From positions 1 through 50,777 of the forward strand of contig DATIKM010000024.1 of NCBI GenBank assembly GCA_035477595.1: a DNA stretch of 50,777 nt, given 5' to 3'. The first letter of the stretch is position 1. Each line of letters starts with the position of its first letter. Under the pieces are notes generated by a model. The model made no database searches. It saw nothing but the letters and a program-made list of their open reading frames with translations, and had not been told where the DNA came from. Position numbers and translations under genes: made by a program. Shown piece after piece: positions 34,251-42,610 of this stretch. Source of the stretch: DATIKM01 sp035477595. Its GTDB lineage: Bacteria; Armatimonadota; Chthonomonadetes; Chthonomonadales; CAJBBX01.

Positions 34251-36185
34251 TCAGAGCGAGAGCACGTACTCGGCCAGGTCGCGCACCTGTTCGCGCGTCA
34301 GGTGGCTCGTGCGGCCGTGCTGGTCCTTCGCATTGAAGCGTGTTAGCACTTCTTCCATCGTGCGCGCCTGACCGTCGTGCAGGAACGGACCCGTTCGCCA
34401 TGTCTCCAGGAGCGTTGGCGTGTCGAACAGGCTGCCGGTGTCGAGCGGTCCGCGCGTGCCGACGTCGTATGCGCGCAGGTCGGTGAAGAGCGGGGCCGGG
34501 TGGCACCGTGAGCAGTCGACCTTCGGGTCCTCGAACAGCGCCTTGCCACGGCGGGCAGCGGGGCTGAGGGAACCGTCTGCCCTGCGGTAGGGGCTCCTCC
34601 GCGGGCGCAGCGACCGGATGTAGGCCTCCGTGTCAGCAAGGTCACGCGGGTTCGGCTCGCGGAAGAGGATGAAGCGGAAGCCTGCCTTCGTGGCGACCTC
34701 CATCGTGTCGCGCACGCCGTGCGACATCATGGGTGGCGTCTGGTAGGCCAGAACGAGCGAACGTGAATTCTTAGGGTTGCCCATCCCGTCGTTCAGAAGG
34801 TCCCAGTTGAGGCCATCAGCGCGCCCGCTCGGGTGACACGTCGCGCAGCTCAGCCAGTGCTGGAAGCAGCGGGTCGCGTCGTGGAAGACCTCCTCTCCAC
34901 GCCTCACGGCGTCCGGCCTGCGCGCCGGTCCCAGGCTCACGCTGCGGGCCCGCGCGGGGCGCCGCGCATCGCAGAGGAGCACCTGTCCCGAGAAGTAAGC
35001 CGTCGCCGCCAGTGTGCGGCCGTCCGGAGAGACCGCGATCCCGCGCAGACCGCGCGCGGCCAGCGGCGTCCGCTCGATGACCTCGGCCAGATGCAGCGCC
35101 GTCAGATCATCGGTCAGCAGTTCACGCTTCGCCCTGTCTCTGCGGATCTCCAGCCATGTGTTCAGACTCGTGTGCCGAAACTCCGCGGAGTCCACCGCAG
35201 CAGGCGTGCCGGGCCGAACGTTGCCCTCCATCAGGCGATGCAGCTCGCGCAGGTCGAGCCGGGCAATCTGGTGGACGCCCGAGAGTGTGACCCAGGCAGT
35301 CGAGCCGTTTGGCGCGAGCGCCAGTCCCCACGGATCGGCGGCGCCTTCGCTCGGGTGGTCCAGAAGCACCGTGGCGTAGCGCTTCCGGGCCCGCAGGTCG
35401 ATGATGCTGAGCGCGTTCGTGTTCACCCATCCCCGATCGAGCTGGGTGGTGGGCAGGTTGAAGCGCCCCAGGACGTGCGCGACATAGGCCCAGCGGCCGT
35501 CAGGCGAAATCGCCACGTCTCGCAGGATGGTCGACCCGGCGGGAAGACCCACTACGGCCGCTACCCGCAGGCGCTCCAGGTCGACGATCCGCACGCTGGC
35601 GGCGTTTTCAGGCCGCAGCGCGTCGCCGTCTGGCCGCAACGGGCTGACGACGGCCACGCTCTCGTCGGGAGCAACCGCCAGCCCAAACGGTTCAGCACCC
35701 GCATCCAGTCGTGCCAGCACCCGCCCGTCGGTAGTTCGCGCCACCACGACCTGATGGCGGTCCATGTCCGCAACGAGCGCGATGCCCCGGCGCTGTGCCA
35801 GCGCCACCTGCACCGGGCCCGCGCACGCGACGAGCCTGCGCGTAGTGCGCGACCGCGTGTCGATCGCCAGCAGGGCGCCGGCGTCCCTGGCCGCCACGTA
35901 CAGCGTTCGTCCGTCCCGGCCGAAGGCAACCCCAGATGCTCCAGGAGCGGCGAACCGGCCGACGACCCGCGCCGTTCGTGGGTCGATCAGCACAGCCTCG
36001 CCGGCTGTCTCATCGGCCACTGCAAGCCGCGAGCCGTCCGGCGAGAACGCGGCATCCGTGGGGGAGCGGTAGACCCCGGCAGACGGGCTGCGCGCGGCTC
36101 CGGCGCACACCATCAACGCCGCCATCAGCGCTGTCGCCCCAACCGCCGCGACCGCGATCCGCCGCCGGTTCGTGCCCACTGGCAT
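34251..36185 (-). CDS. Propeller plus di-heme peroxidase-like (MauG/CcpA type) exported protein
   Basis: The 644-residue protein has a signal (RRRIAVAAVGATALMAALMVC) and a seven-bladed-type propeller with repeated DAAFSPDGSRLAVAD, DVAISPDGRWAYVAH and GIAVSPDGRTLAATA blades. A C-terminal half carries CATCH near 447 and CSRCH near 558 plus TPTLLETWRTGPFLHDGQART, the typical bacterial cytochrome c peroxidase/MauG stretch. Such proteins oxidise exported substrates or reduce peroxide. I chose ATG 36185 because GGGGAGGGAG precedes it. Its pairing with the HzsA-like gene suggests shared electron transfer in the periplasm. Confidence 0.85.
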   Translation of the reverse strand: MPVGTNRRRIAVAAVGATALMAALMVCAGAARSPSAGVYRSPTDAAFSPDGSRLAVADETAGEAVLIDPRTARVVGRFAAPGASGVAFGRDGRTLYVAARDAGALLAIDTRSRTTRRLVACAGPVQVALAQRRGIALVADMDRHQVVVARTTDGRVLARLDAGAEPFGLAVAPDESVAVVSPLRPDGDALRPENAASVRIVDLERLRVAAVVGLPAGSTILRDVAISPDGRWAYVAHVLGRFNLPTTQLDRGWVNTNALSIIDLRARKRYATVLLDHPSEGAADPWGLALAPNGSTAWVTLSGVHQIARLDLRELHRLMEGNVRPGTPAAVDSAEFRHTSLNTWLEIRRDRAKRELLTDDLTALHLAEVIERTPLAARGLRGIAVSPDGRTLAATAYFSGQVLLCDARRPARARSVSLGPARRPDAVRRGEEVFHDATRCFQHWLSCATCHPSGRADGLNWDLLNDGMGNPKNSRSLVLAYQTPPMMSHGVRDTMEVATKAGFRFILFREPNPRDLADTEAYIRSLRPRRSPYRRADGSLSPAARRGKALFEDPKVDCSRCHPAPLFTDLRAYDVGTRGPLDTGSLFDTPTLLETWRTGPFLHDGQARTMEEVLTRFNAKDQHGRTSHLTREQVRDLAEYVLSL

Positions 36186-36229
36186 CGGACGCACTCCCTC
36201 CCCGCGGGGTGCGTGCCGCCGCACCCGCG

Positions 36230-39200
36230 CTATTCCGACCGCAAGGCATCGATCAGCCGGCCGCGCACTGAGAGGGCGCCGCCGGCCGCACAGGCGACCA
36301 GTCCCGTCGCCCCGATTCCGATCAGCCAGGCGACCACAGCGCCCCAGTGGGCGCCGACCCCCATGGCTGCGACCTGGGGCAAGACGGCCACGAGCGCCGA
36401 TGCGGCGCCCAACGCCAGACCTCCCATCAGCAGCGCCGCGTGCTCCGCCGCCAGCAGCAAGGCCAGCGAGCTCCTTCGGAAGCCGAGGGCGGTGAGCACC
36501 GCCAGCTCCTGCCTGCGCTCCACCGCGTTGCGCGCGACCACCGTCGCCAGTCCCAGCGTCCCGAGCAGAACGCCCAGCCCCCCAAGTACGCCGAACATCG
36601 CGAGGTAGGTGTTCTGCACAGAGCCAAAGTCGGCCAGCACCTCGCGTGTCGTACGCACCGACACACCGAGGTCGCCGACGGCGCGGCGCAGGGCCGACGC
36701 CGTAGCGTCGGCTTGGCCGTCGGGCGCATCGATCAGGAAGTAGCGTGGGCCGCCGGCCGCCGGGAACATCCCCATTAGGTTTTCGGCGGACACCAGCAAC
36801 TCACCTGCGAAGATGCTCCCTGGCAGCACACCTGTTATCCGCAGAGCCCGCTCCGTACCGGAGCCGTCCTGTGCCGGAACAGTCCCGCCCAACCCAGAGC
36901 GCAGAGTCCATTGCACGCTCGCCGCGTCCCCGAAGGCAGGGACTTCGCCTTCGGCAGCACGCTGCGTGAGCGCCTCCCAGCCATCCGCAGCTCCCCTGGC
37001 GGTGGCCAGGCGGAAGCCGCCGCGCTGCATGAGCGCCTGCGGAACGCCGATCAGGCGAGGCTGCACCGGCCTGGACACGTTGAGGCAGCTCACATCGTCG
37101 CCCTCGGCCATCGACATCGCGACTACCGTCGCGCCACTCAGGGCCAGCTCCTCCTCGGGCGTGAAACCGAGAGCCCGCCGGCCGGCAGGGGTATCCATGC
37201 CGTTCGGGAGAGGCACCGCCGAGACGGCCACCAGCTCGAAGCCGCCGCTTCCGCTGTCACGCGCCGAGGTGTCGAGGGCCCCTGCATCGCGAACATTGGC
37301 CGCCACGGCGACCACCACGAAGGCGGATGCCGCCACCGTGGCGGCGACTGCCAGGCTGTGTCCCCCGTGGATCGCCGCATTCCGTCGCGCCAGTCGCCAG
37401 ACACTTGGCGCCGCACCGTCGGCGCGAAGGGATGCGGCAAGCAGGGCCCGTCCCGCCGCCAGGCCGGCAGCCAGCAGGCAGGCGCCTCCGCCGAAGAACG
37501 CGCCGACAGGGTCGACCCATCGCGCGGACCCGGCGGCCACGAAGCTGAGGCCCAGAACGCACAGGAGAACGGCCGGAGCCAGCCGTCGTCCCGACCGGCG
37601 GCAGGCACTCGCTTCCGGATGGGCGCCACGCAGCAGTCCGACGGCGGAGCGCCGGACAACTGCCGCGGAGCCGGCCGCGAGTGAGAGCAGACCGAGGACG
37701 ATGCCCACCGCGACGCCGGCCATCACCGTCCCTGGCGCAACGTCCAGCGCGAGATGCTCCACTCGGATCGCGTCGAGCCACTGCGTCCTCAAGAGCCCGA
37801 CAACCCACGCGGCGTAGGCCACCCCGCCGACCGCCCCAGCTACGGAGCCGGCCGCCGCGGCGACTGCCCCCTCGACGACGAGGAGAGCGCGCACCGCGCG
37901 CGGCCGCATTCCCACGGCCAGCAGGAGGCCCACCTCGCGAGCGCGCCGGTCGCATTGCAGACGCATGAGAAGCTGGGTCAGGTGCAGCGAGGCGATGATC
38001 AGTACGATGCCGAGCCCTAGGAACAGGCCCGAGAACTCCGTGGAGCCCTGCGCGGAGCGCAGCACGCTCTCCCGCACATCGCGCACGGCCACCAGCGAGC
38101 CCGGCGCGGCGGCGGACCGCCCGAGCGCTGCCGTCATCGCAGCGGCAAGGGCGCCCGCATCACCGTCCCGCGGGCGCAGGCGCAGTCCCGTGATCCAGTC
38201 CGAGGGCGCGGCGCCCTCCGGGCTCCACATCTCGCGCAGCACGGATTCGGGCAACAGCAGGCGCGGCGCGGCCCTGTAGAGACGCCAGTACTCCTCGTCG
38301 CGCGCCGTGACGCGGCTCTTGTCCACGGGGAACGGCGGGTCCCAGTCCGCGATGCGTCGTGCAGCCGTCACCCCCTCGAACTCGGGAGCGAGAGCCGGAT
38401 TGGCGGCGTCCCCGCGCATCGGCGCGACGGCTCCGAGCAGTACCCGCGTCTCGCGCGTTGCGTAACCGCCATCGGGACGCGGCACGAGATAGCGCAGCAG
38501 GAGCGCGTCACCGGACCTGGCGCCGATGTCGCGCGCCACCCAGTCGTTGGCCGCCGGAGCCGCCGCTCCTTCTACAAATGCGACCACCGCGTACGCCGCC
38601 TCGCCGCCAGTCCGCTCGTTGCGGACACCCGTTGCGAGGTTCACGGACACGCGCTCCAACGCGGCACCCGCCTGTTCGGCGGCGGACACCACCGTGCCGA
38701 CCTCCGGCTCACGCAGCGCCACGGCCGAAGACCCGATGGTGACGGATGCGCCGACGACCCTCACCGTGAGGCCGAGGTCCTCCGGGCGCGCAACCTCGCG
38801 AAGCGCGGCCACTACCTCCTCGCGAGATGCGCCACCGCCAAGGACGAGCGTGTTCGCCACGTCAGGCCGTCCAAGCGCCGCGGTGAGTGTGCGGCGGTCC
38901 ACGAAAACGTTGCGGCGGGTCGCAGGGTTGCCGTCGAGGGCGTACTGCGCCGCCTGCACGTCCGGCGCGATGGACCCGACCTCCAGCCGGAGCGTGACCG
39001 CGGCATCGCCGCGTCCCCTGCGCGCGAACAGCGTGTGGTGTGCGGCCAGACCTGGCCGCGCCACGGTCAGCAGGACCTCGTCGCCCACGCGCAGCCCCAA
39101 GTCGCGTGCGAGCACCGGCCCAACCACGGCGCTGCGGCCATGGGGCAGAGGGGCCACACCGGGCCAGGCGATCTGGGCGAATCCCTCGTCGACACCGACC

Positions 39201-39526
39201 ACGTGTGCGTCAGCGGCTGTGGTGCCGGACCCGGGCGCGTAGGCGGCGGCCGGTGCGAGCCACAGGGCCGCGACGGGTGCCCGGCCGGAGAGACTGCCGT
39301 GAAGCTCGTCCGCAAGGCCGGCCCGGAAGTGCCTGGGCGTGCTCACCGCCAGATGGGTGTCGCCGAGGCGGCCCAGCGCGATCTGCCGCAGGCTCGACCG
39401 GACTGAGTCCCCCACGACGAGCGAGCCAACTACGACCGCGGAGGCAACCGCCGAGGCGGAACCGAGGAGCGCGAGGGCGCGCCAGCGGTGGACAACGCCG
39501 CGGAGCGCCAGGCGAGCGAAGGTCAT
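36230..39526 (-). CDS. MacB/FtsX-type ABC transporter permease, double-length
   Basis: The 1,098-residue protein has an N-terminal membrane helix, a large extracytoplasmic region (about 55-500), three helices with LHLTQLLMRLQCDRRAREVGLLLAVGMRPRAV (FtsX signature) in effect at about 525-620, then a second FtsX-type unit. The second unit ends with RNAVERRQELAVLTALGFRRSSLALLLAAEHA in effect and two final helices. Such permeases extract lipoproteins or export peptides and, unlike importers, have no binding protein. It lies 39 bp after the ATPase gene. The substrate is unknown; the exported cytochromes and lipoproteins in the same operon are candidates. Confidence 0.87.
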   Translation of the reverse strand: MTFARLALRGVVHRWRALALLGSASAVASAVVVGSLVVGDSVRSSLRQIALGRLGDTHLAVSTPRHFRAGLADELHGSLSGRAPVAALWLAPAAAYAPGSGTTAADAHVVGVDEGFAQIAWPGVAPLPHGRSAVVGPVLARDLGLRVGDEVLLTVARPGLAAHHTLFARRGRGDAAVTLRLEVGSIAPDVQAAQYALDGNPATRRNVFVDRRTLTAALGRPDVANTLVLGGGASREEVVAALREVARPEDLGLTVRVVGASVTIGSSAVALREPEVGTVVSAAEQAGAALERVSVNLATGVRNERTGGEAAYAVVAFVEGAAAPAANDWVARDIGARSGDALLLRYLVPRPDGGYATRETRVLLGAVAPMRGDAANPALAPEFEGVTAARRIADWDPPFPVDKSRVTARDEEYWRLYRAAPRLLLPESVLREMWSPEGAAPSDWITGLRLRPRDGDAGALAAAMTAALGRSAAAPGSLVAVRDVRESVLRSAQGSTEFSGLFLGLGIVLIIASLHLTQLLMRLQCDRRAREVGLLLAVGMRPRAVRALLVVEGAVAAAAGSVAGAVGGVAYAAWVVGLLRTQWLDAIRVEHLALDVAPGTVMAGVAVGIVLGLLSLAAGSAAVVRRSAVGLLRGAHPEASACRRSGRRLAPAVLLCVLGLSFVAAGSARWVDPVGAFFGGGACLLAAGLAAGRALLAASLRADGAAPSVWRLARRNAAIHGGHSLAVAATVAASAFVVVAVAANVRDAGALDTSARDSGSGGFELVAVSAVPLPNGMDTPAGRRALGFTPEEELALSGATVVAMSMAEGDDVSCLNVSRPVQPRLIGVPQALMQRGGFRLATARGAADGWEALTQRAAEGEVPAFGDAASVQWTLRSGLGGTVPAQDGSGTERALRITGVLPGSIFAGELLVSAENLMGMFPAAGGPRYFLIDAPDGQADATASALRRAVGDLGVSVRTTREVLADFGSVQNTYLAMFGVLGGLGVLLGTLGLATVVARNAVERRQELAVLTALGFRRSSLALLLAAEHAALLMGGLALGAASALVAVLPQVAAMGVGAHWGAVVAWLIGIGATGLVACAAGGALSVRGRLIDALRSE

Positions 39527-39565
39527 CGGTGGACCGCCGCGGCCACGGGGGCCAAGGGGAAGAAG

Positions 39566-40225
39566 TCAGCTCGCGAGGCGACCATCGCGGAGCTCCATGA
39601 CGCGCGACATGCGCGCCGCGTGCTCGTGGTTGTGAGTCACCAGGAGCACGCAGACGCCCCGGCTCTCGGCGGCGCCGCGGAGCAGATCCACCACCGCCGA
39701 CCCGGACGCCGAGTCGAGGTTGCCCGTGGGCTCGTCACAGAGGAGGACGCGAGGACCGTTGATCAGCGCACGCGCCACTGCCACGCGCTGGCGCTCACCG
39801 CCCGACATCGTGGCCGGGAACGCGTCTCGCACACCCTCGACGCCCAGCGACGCGAGAAGCTCCAGAGCGCGCTTGGCCTCAGGCCGCTGCCGCGAGGCCA
39901 GCGACGGCAGGAGTACATTCTCGAGTCCGGTCAGCTGCGGCAGCAGCACGTGCTCCTGAAAGACGAAACCGACCGACGTCGCTCGGTACAGGCTCAGTGC
40001 GGACCCGCTGAGAGCGCCGACATCGGCTCCGCCGACGCAGACGGAGCCGGTGTCCGCTCTATCCAGCCCGCCCACGATGTTCAGCAGCGTGCTCTTGCCC
40101 GATCCCGACGGTCCCACGATGGCCAGTGTCTCGCCCGGCATGGCGTCGAAGCTCACGTCAGCCAGGATCTGGCGACCTCCCAGCCATCGGGACACAGAGC
40201 GCACCTCCACTGCCGCCATGCTCAT
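39566..40225 (-). CDS. ABC transporter ATP-binding protein (MacB/LolD type)
   Basis: The 219-residue ATPase shows Walker A GPSGSGKSTLL, the Q-loop FVFQEHVLLPQLTGLENV, signature MSGGERQRVAVARALI, Walker B VLLCDEPTGNLDS and switch His in LLVTHNHEHA, closest to LolD/MacB/FtsE-type exporters. The start ATG 40225 overlaps the stop of the upstream flavoprotein gene (ATGA, 40222-40225), so the transporter and the redox enzymes are translated together. It should pair with the permease encoded next. Confidence 0.93.
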   Translation of the reverse strand: MSMAAVEVRSVSRWLGGRQILADVSFDAMPGETLAIVGPSGSGKSTLLNIVGGLDRADTGSVCVGGADVGALSGSALSLYRATSVGFVFQEHVLLPQLTGLENVLLPSLASRQRPEAKRALELLASLGVEGVRDAFPATMSGGERQRVAVARALINGPRVLLCDEPTGNLDSASGSAVVDLLRGAAESRGVCVLLVTHNHEHAARMSRVMELRDGRLAS

Positions 40226-41796
40226 GGGTCCGGCTCCGCGCGACGCACGATCGACCCCGTTGGGCACGCATCCGCGCATGCAAGAGCCGCCCTGCGCAGC
40301 CCCTCCGCCATGGTCCCCTGGAAGGGCACTGCAGTGCGCACAGCAAAACCGCGGCCCACAAACGTGAGGCCGAGTTCCTCGCTCGCCTCCGCAGCGATGC
40401 GGACGCAGAGGCCGCAGGCGATGCACTTGCCAGGCTCGAAGATGACCTCTGGGTTCGACGTGTCCAGGCTGTACGCGCGCTTCTCGCCACGGTAACGCCC
40501 GGGTTGGGCTTCATACTCCATCGCCAGCCGCCGCAGATGGCAGTCGGCGGTAACCGCGCACTCGCAGTGGAGACAACGGCTCGCCTGCTCGACCGCCTCA
40601 CCCCGCGCATAGCCTGCAGCGTCGCCGTCGGCGGGGTCCTTGCGCGGCGCCGGTGAGCCCATGGGCAGGTAGGGGCGCACACCGTCCGCGTCCAAACGTC
40701 CCACACGCACGCTGAACTCACGAGACGGACGCTCCGGACGCTCGCCGCTGATGTGCCTGCCAATGGCGTGGGCTGCCGCTCGGCCGTCGGCCACCGACCG
40801 CACTGCGTGGCGCGTCGGCGCCAGCGCAGAGCCGGCCACAAACACACCAGCAAGGTCCGTCTGCATCGTCTCCCGATGCGCGCGAACTCCCTTGCCGTCG
40901 AGCGGCACACCCGGCGGAGGGGCCGCGGTCGCGACGTTACCCGTTGCCAGCAGCACCGCGTCGTACTCCGCGCGCAGCTCGTCCAGCGAAACGTGAACGC
41001 CGACACGAACGCCCTGCCGCAGTTCGGCGCCGAGGCGGCAGATCAGGTCGATCTCCGCATCCAGAACCGAGCGTGGGAGGACATGCTCCGGCACACCATG
41101 GCGGAGCGCGCCGCCGGGCTCGTCGCGTTCGTCGAGCAACACGCACGCGTGGCCGAGCTGCAGTAGGTAGTAGGCGGCCGAGAGCCCCGCGGGACCCGAC
41201 CCGACGATCGCCACGCGCTTGCCGGTCGCCGGAGCTCTCTCGGGAAGGTACGGGTCTCCCGATGCGAGGTCCTCGTCCGCCACGAAGCGCTTGAGCTTGC
41301 ACACCGCTACGGCGCCATCATGGGCCGCGCGTCTGCAGCCCTTCTCACACAGCTCCGGGCAGATGCGTCCCAGCGTCGCCGGCAGAGGGATCGTCTCCTT
41401 GACGGTGACCAGCGCCTCGCGCATGCGTCCTGCGGAGATGTGTCGCACCATCGTCGGGATGTCCATTTGCGCAGGGCAGACGCTCTGGCACGGCCCGATG
41501 CAGTCGCCGAGGTGGTCGCTCAGCAGCAGCTCGATCGCGGTGCGCCGAGCGGCCAGTACGTCCTCGCCGCAGGTGCGCACGACCATCCCTTCCTCAACGG
41601 GCATCGCGCACGATGGCGCCAGCCGCAAGCGCCCCTCAACCTTCACCAGGCAGACGAGGCAGGAGGCCTGCGCCGGATGGCCTGGCAGGTGGCACAGCGT
41701 CGGAATCTCGATGCCGAGCGAGCGCGCGGCCACCAGCACCGTGGTGCCGGCCGGCGCGGACAGCGTACGCCCGTCGATCGTCAGGTCCGGCAACAC
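40222..41796 (-). CDS. [2Fe-2S]/GltD-like FAD-dependent oxidoreductase with ferredoxin tail (StnC/NfnB-like)
   Basis: The 524-residue protein has an N-terminal plant-type ferredoxin domain (Cys35, 46, 49, 63, as in NuoG and hydrogenase subunits). A GltD-type FeS helix follows (DCIGPCQSVCPAQMDIP, Cys99/103/107, then CPELCEKGC, 146/150/154). The FAD loop VAIVGSGPAGLSAAYYL is at about 195-211 and LLATGN near 290. A C-terminal ferredoxin-like region has CIACGLC and CADACP. This layout matches the NADP(H)-handling flavoprotein of Stn-type or Nfn-type transhydrogenases, with a partner NuoE/F gene two genes upstream. The fold is seen in the sequence; bifurcation is inferred. It is cytoplasmic, with no signal. 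Confidence 0.84.
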   Translation of the reverse strand: MLPDLTIDGRTLSAPAGTTVLVAARSLGIEIPTLCHLPGHPAQASCLVCLVKVEGRLRLAPSCAMPVEEGMVVRTCGEDVLAARRTAIELLLSDHLGDCIGPCQSVCPAQMDIPTMVRHISAGRMREALVTVKETIPLPATLGRICPELCEKGCRRAAHDGAVAVCKLKRFVADEDLASGDPYLPERAPATGKRVAIVGSGPAGLSAAYYLLQLGHACVLLDERDEPGGALRHGVPEHVLPRSVLDAEIDLICRLGAELRQGVRVGVHVSLDELRAEYDAVLLATGNVATAAPPPGVPLDGKGVRAHRETMQTDLAGVFVAGSALAPTRHAVRSVADGRAAAHAIGRHISGERPERPSREFSVRVGRLDADGVRPYLPMGSPAPRKDPADGDAAGYARGEAVEQASRCLHCECAVTADCHLRRLAMEYEAQPGRYRGEKRAYSLDTSNPEVIFEPGKCIACGLCVRIAAEASEELGLTFVGRGFAVRTAVPFQGTMAEGLRRAALACADACPTGSIVRRAEPDP

Positions 41797-41824
41797 GCCC
41801 CCCTCTTCCGCTCGCCGGTGGCGC

Positions 41825-42604
41825 CTACCACGGGATCACCCGCAGCCTGTCCGAGGCAAGCCAGCGAACCACTCGCGCTCCGGTGCGCTCCACGCCCGGC
41901 CATTGCGCGGCATCGTCGGCGTAGTCGGACCGCGTGAAATGGAGCTCGCACTCCAAGGGCGCGATCGGTAGGTAGGGGCGGGCTCGCTCGCCTGCCTGCA
42001 CGCCGTCGGCAGCGGCCGCGCGGATCCGCGTCCGAGCCTCCTCGAGTGGCATGGCCACGGCCCTGTTGCGGCCGACTCCGCGCTTCACCTCCGCGGTGCT
42101 GACGCCAGGAAAGAACGCCTGCGCCTCAACGCAAGCCGCCTGGTCGCCGCTGACCATGGTGAGCGGCACTCCGAAGTGGCCCGCAACCACGGCCCACAAT
42201 CCGAGCTCGCCAGTCGGCCTGCCGTTGATGCGACACTCGTACCAGTGGACGCTCGACATCGTGTGATCGAGGAACCCGTTCATCGTCCCAGCCATCGCGT
42301 GAGCGCCAACGAAGAACGTGGCGTCCACCGTGGCGTCCAGACTGCCCCACCACTTGCCGTTCGGGCTGCTGTCAACGACCGCACGCGCATCGAGGCGATC
42401 GAGCAGGAAGTTGGCACCTCCACCGTGTCTGTCGAGCACCACCACATCGGATGCCCCGCCCTCGAACGCACCCTCAACCGCCGCGTTGACGTCCCCCATG
42501 AGCAGTTCCCGGCAGCGGCCGAACTCCTCCCCGTCCCGATCAATCATCTCGGCGCGATCGATGCCCGATACACCCTCAAGGTCCGTGTGGATGTGAACTC
42601 GCAT
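41825..42604 (-). CDS. M55 family D-aminopeptidase (DppA-like)
   Basis: The 259-residue protein begins MRVHIHTDLEGVSG, supplying the M55 zinc ligands Asp8 and Glu10. It has DRHGGGANF, FFVGAHAMAGTMNGFLDHTMSS in effect (His ligand and active-site loop), and SGDQAACVEAQAFFPG later. M55 enzymes release D-amino acids or act on amide-linked peptides of cell wall origin. The start ATG 42604 lies 6 bp after the end of the NuoEF gene, and the flavoprotein gene follows after 28 bp. A peptidase between two redox subunits is unexpected. It is probably cytoplasmic. Confidence 0.9.
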   Translation of the reverse strand: MRVHIHTDLEGVSGIDRAEMIDRDGEEFGRCRELLMGDVNAAVEGAFEGGASDVVVLDRHGGGANFLLDRLDARAVVDSSPNGKWWGSLDATVDATFFVGAHAMAGTMNGFLDHTMSSVHWYECRINGRPTGELGLWAVVAGHFGVPLTMVSGDQAACVEAQAFFPGVSTAEVKRGVGRNRAVAMPLEEARTRIRAAAADGVQAGERARPYLPIAPLECELHFTRSDYADDAAQWPGVERTGARVVRWLASDRLRVIPW

Positions 42605-42610
42605 TGTGCG

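Noticed and set aside
34833..36608. 591-codon plus-strand frame opposite the di-heme protein gene
   Set aside because: The opposite strand has a signal peptide, propeller repeats and CXXCH motifs; this frame has none.
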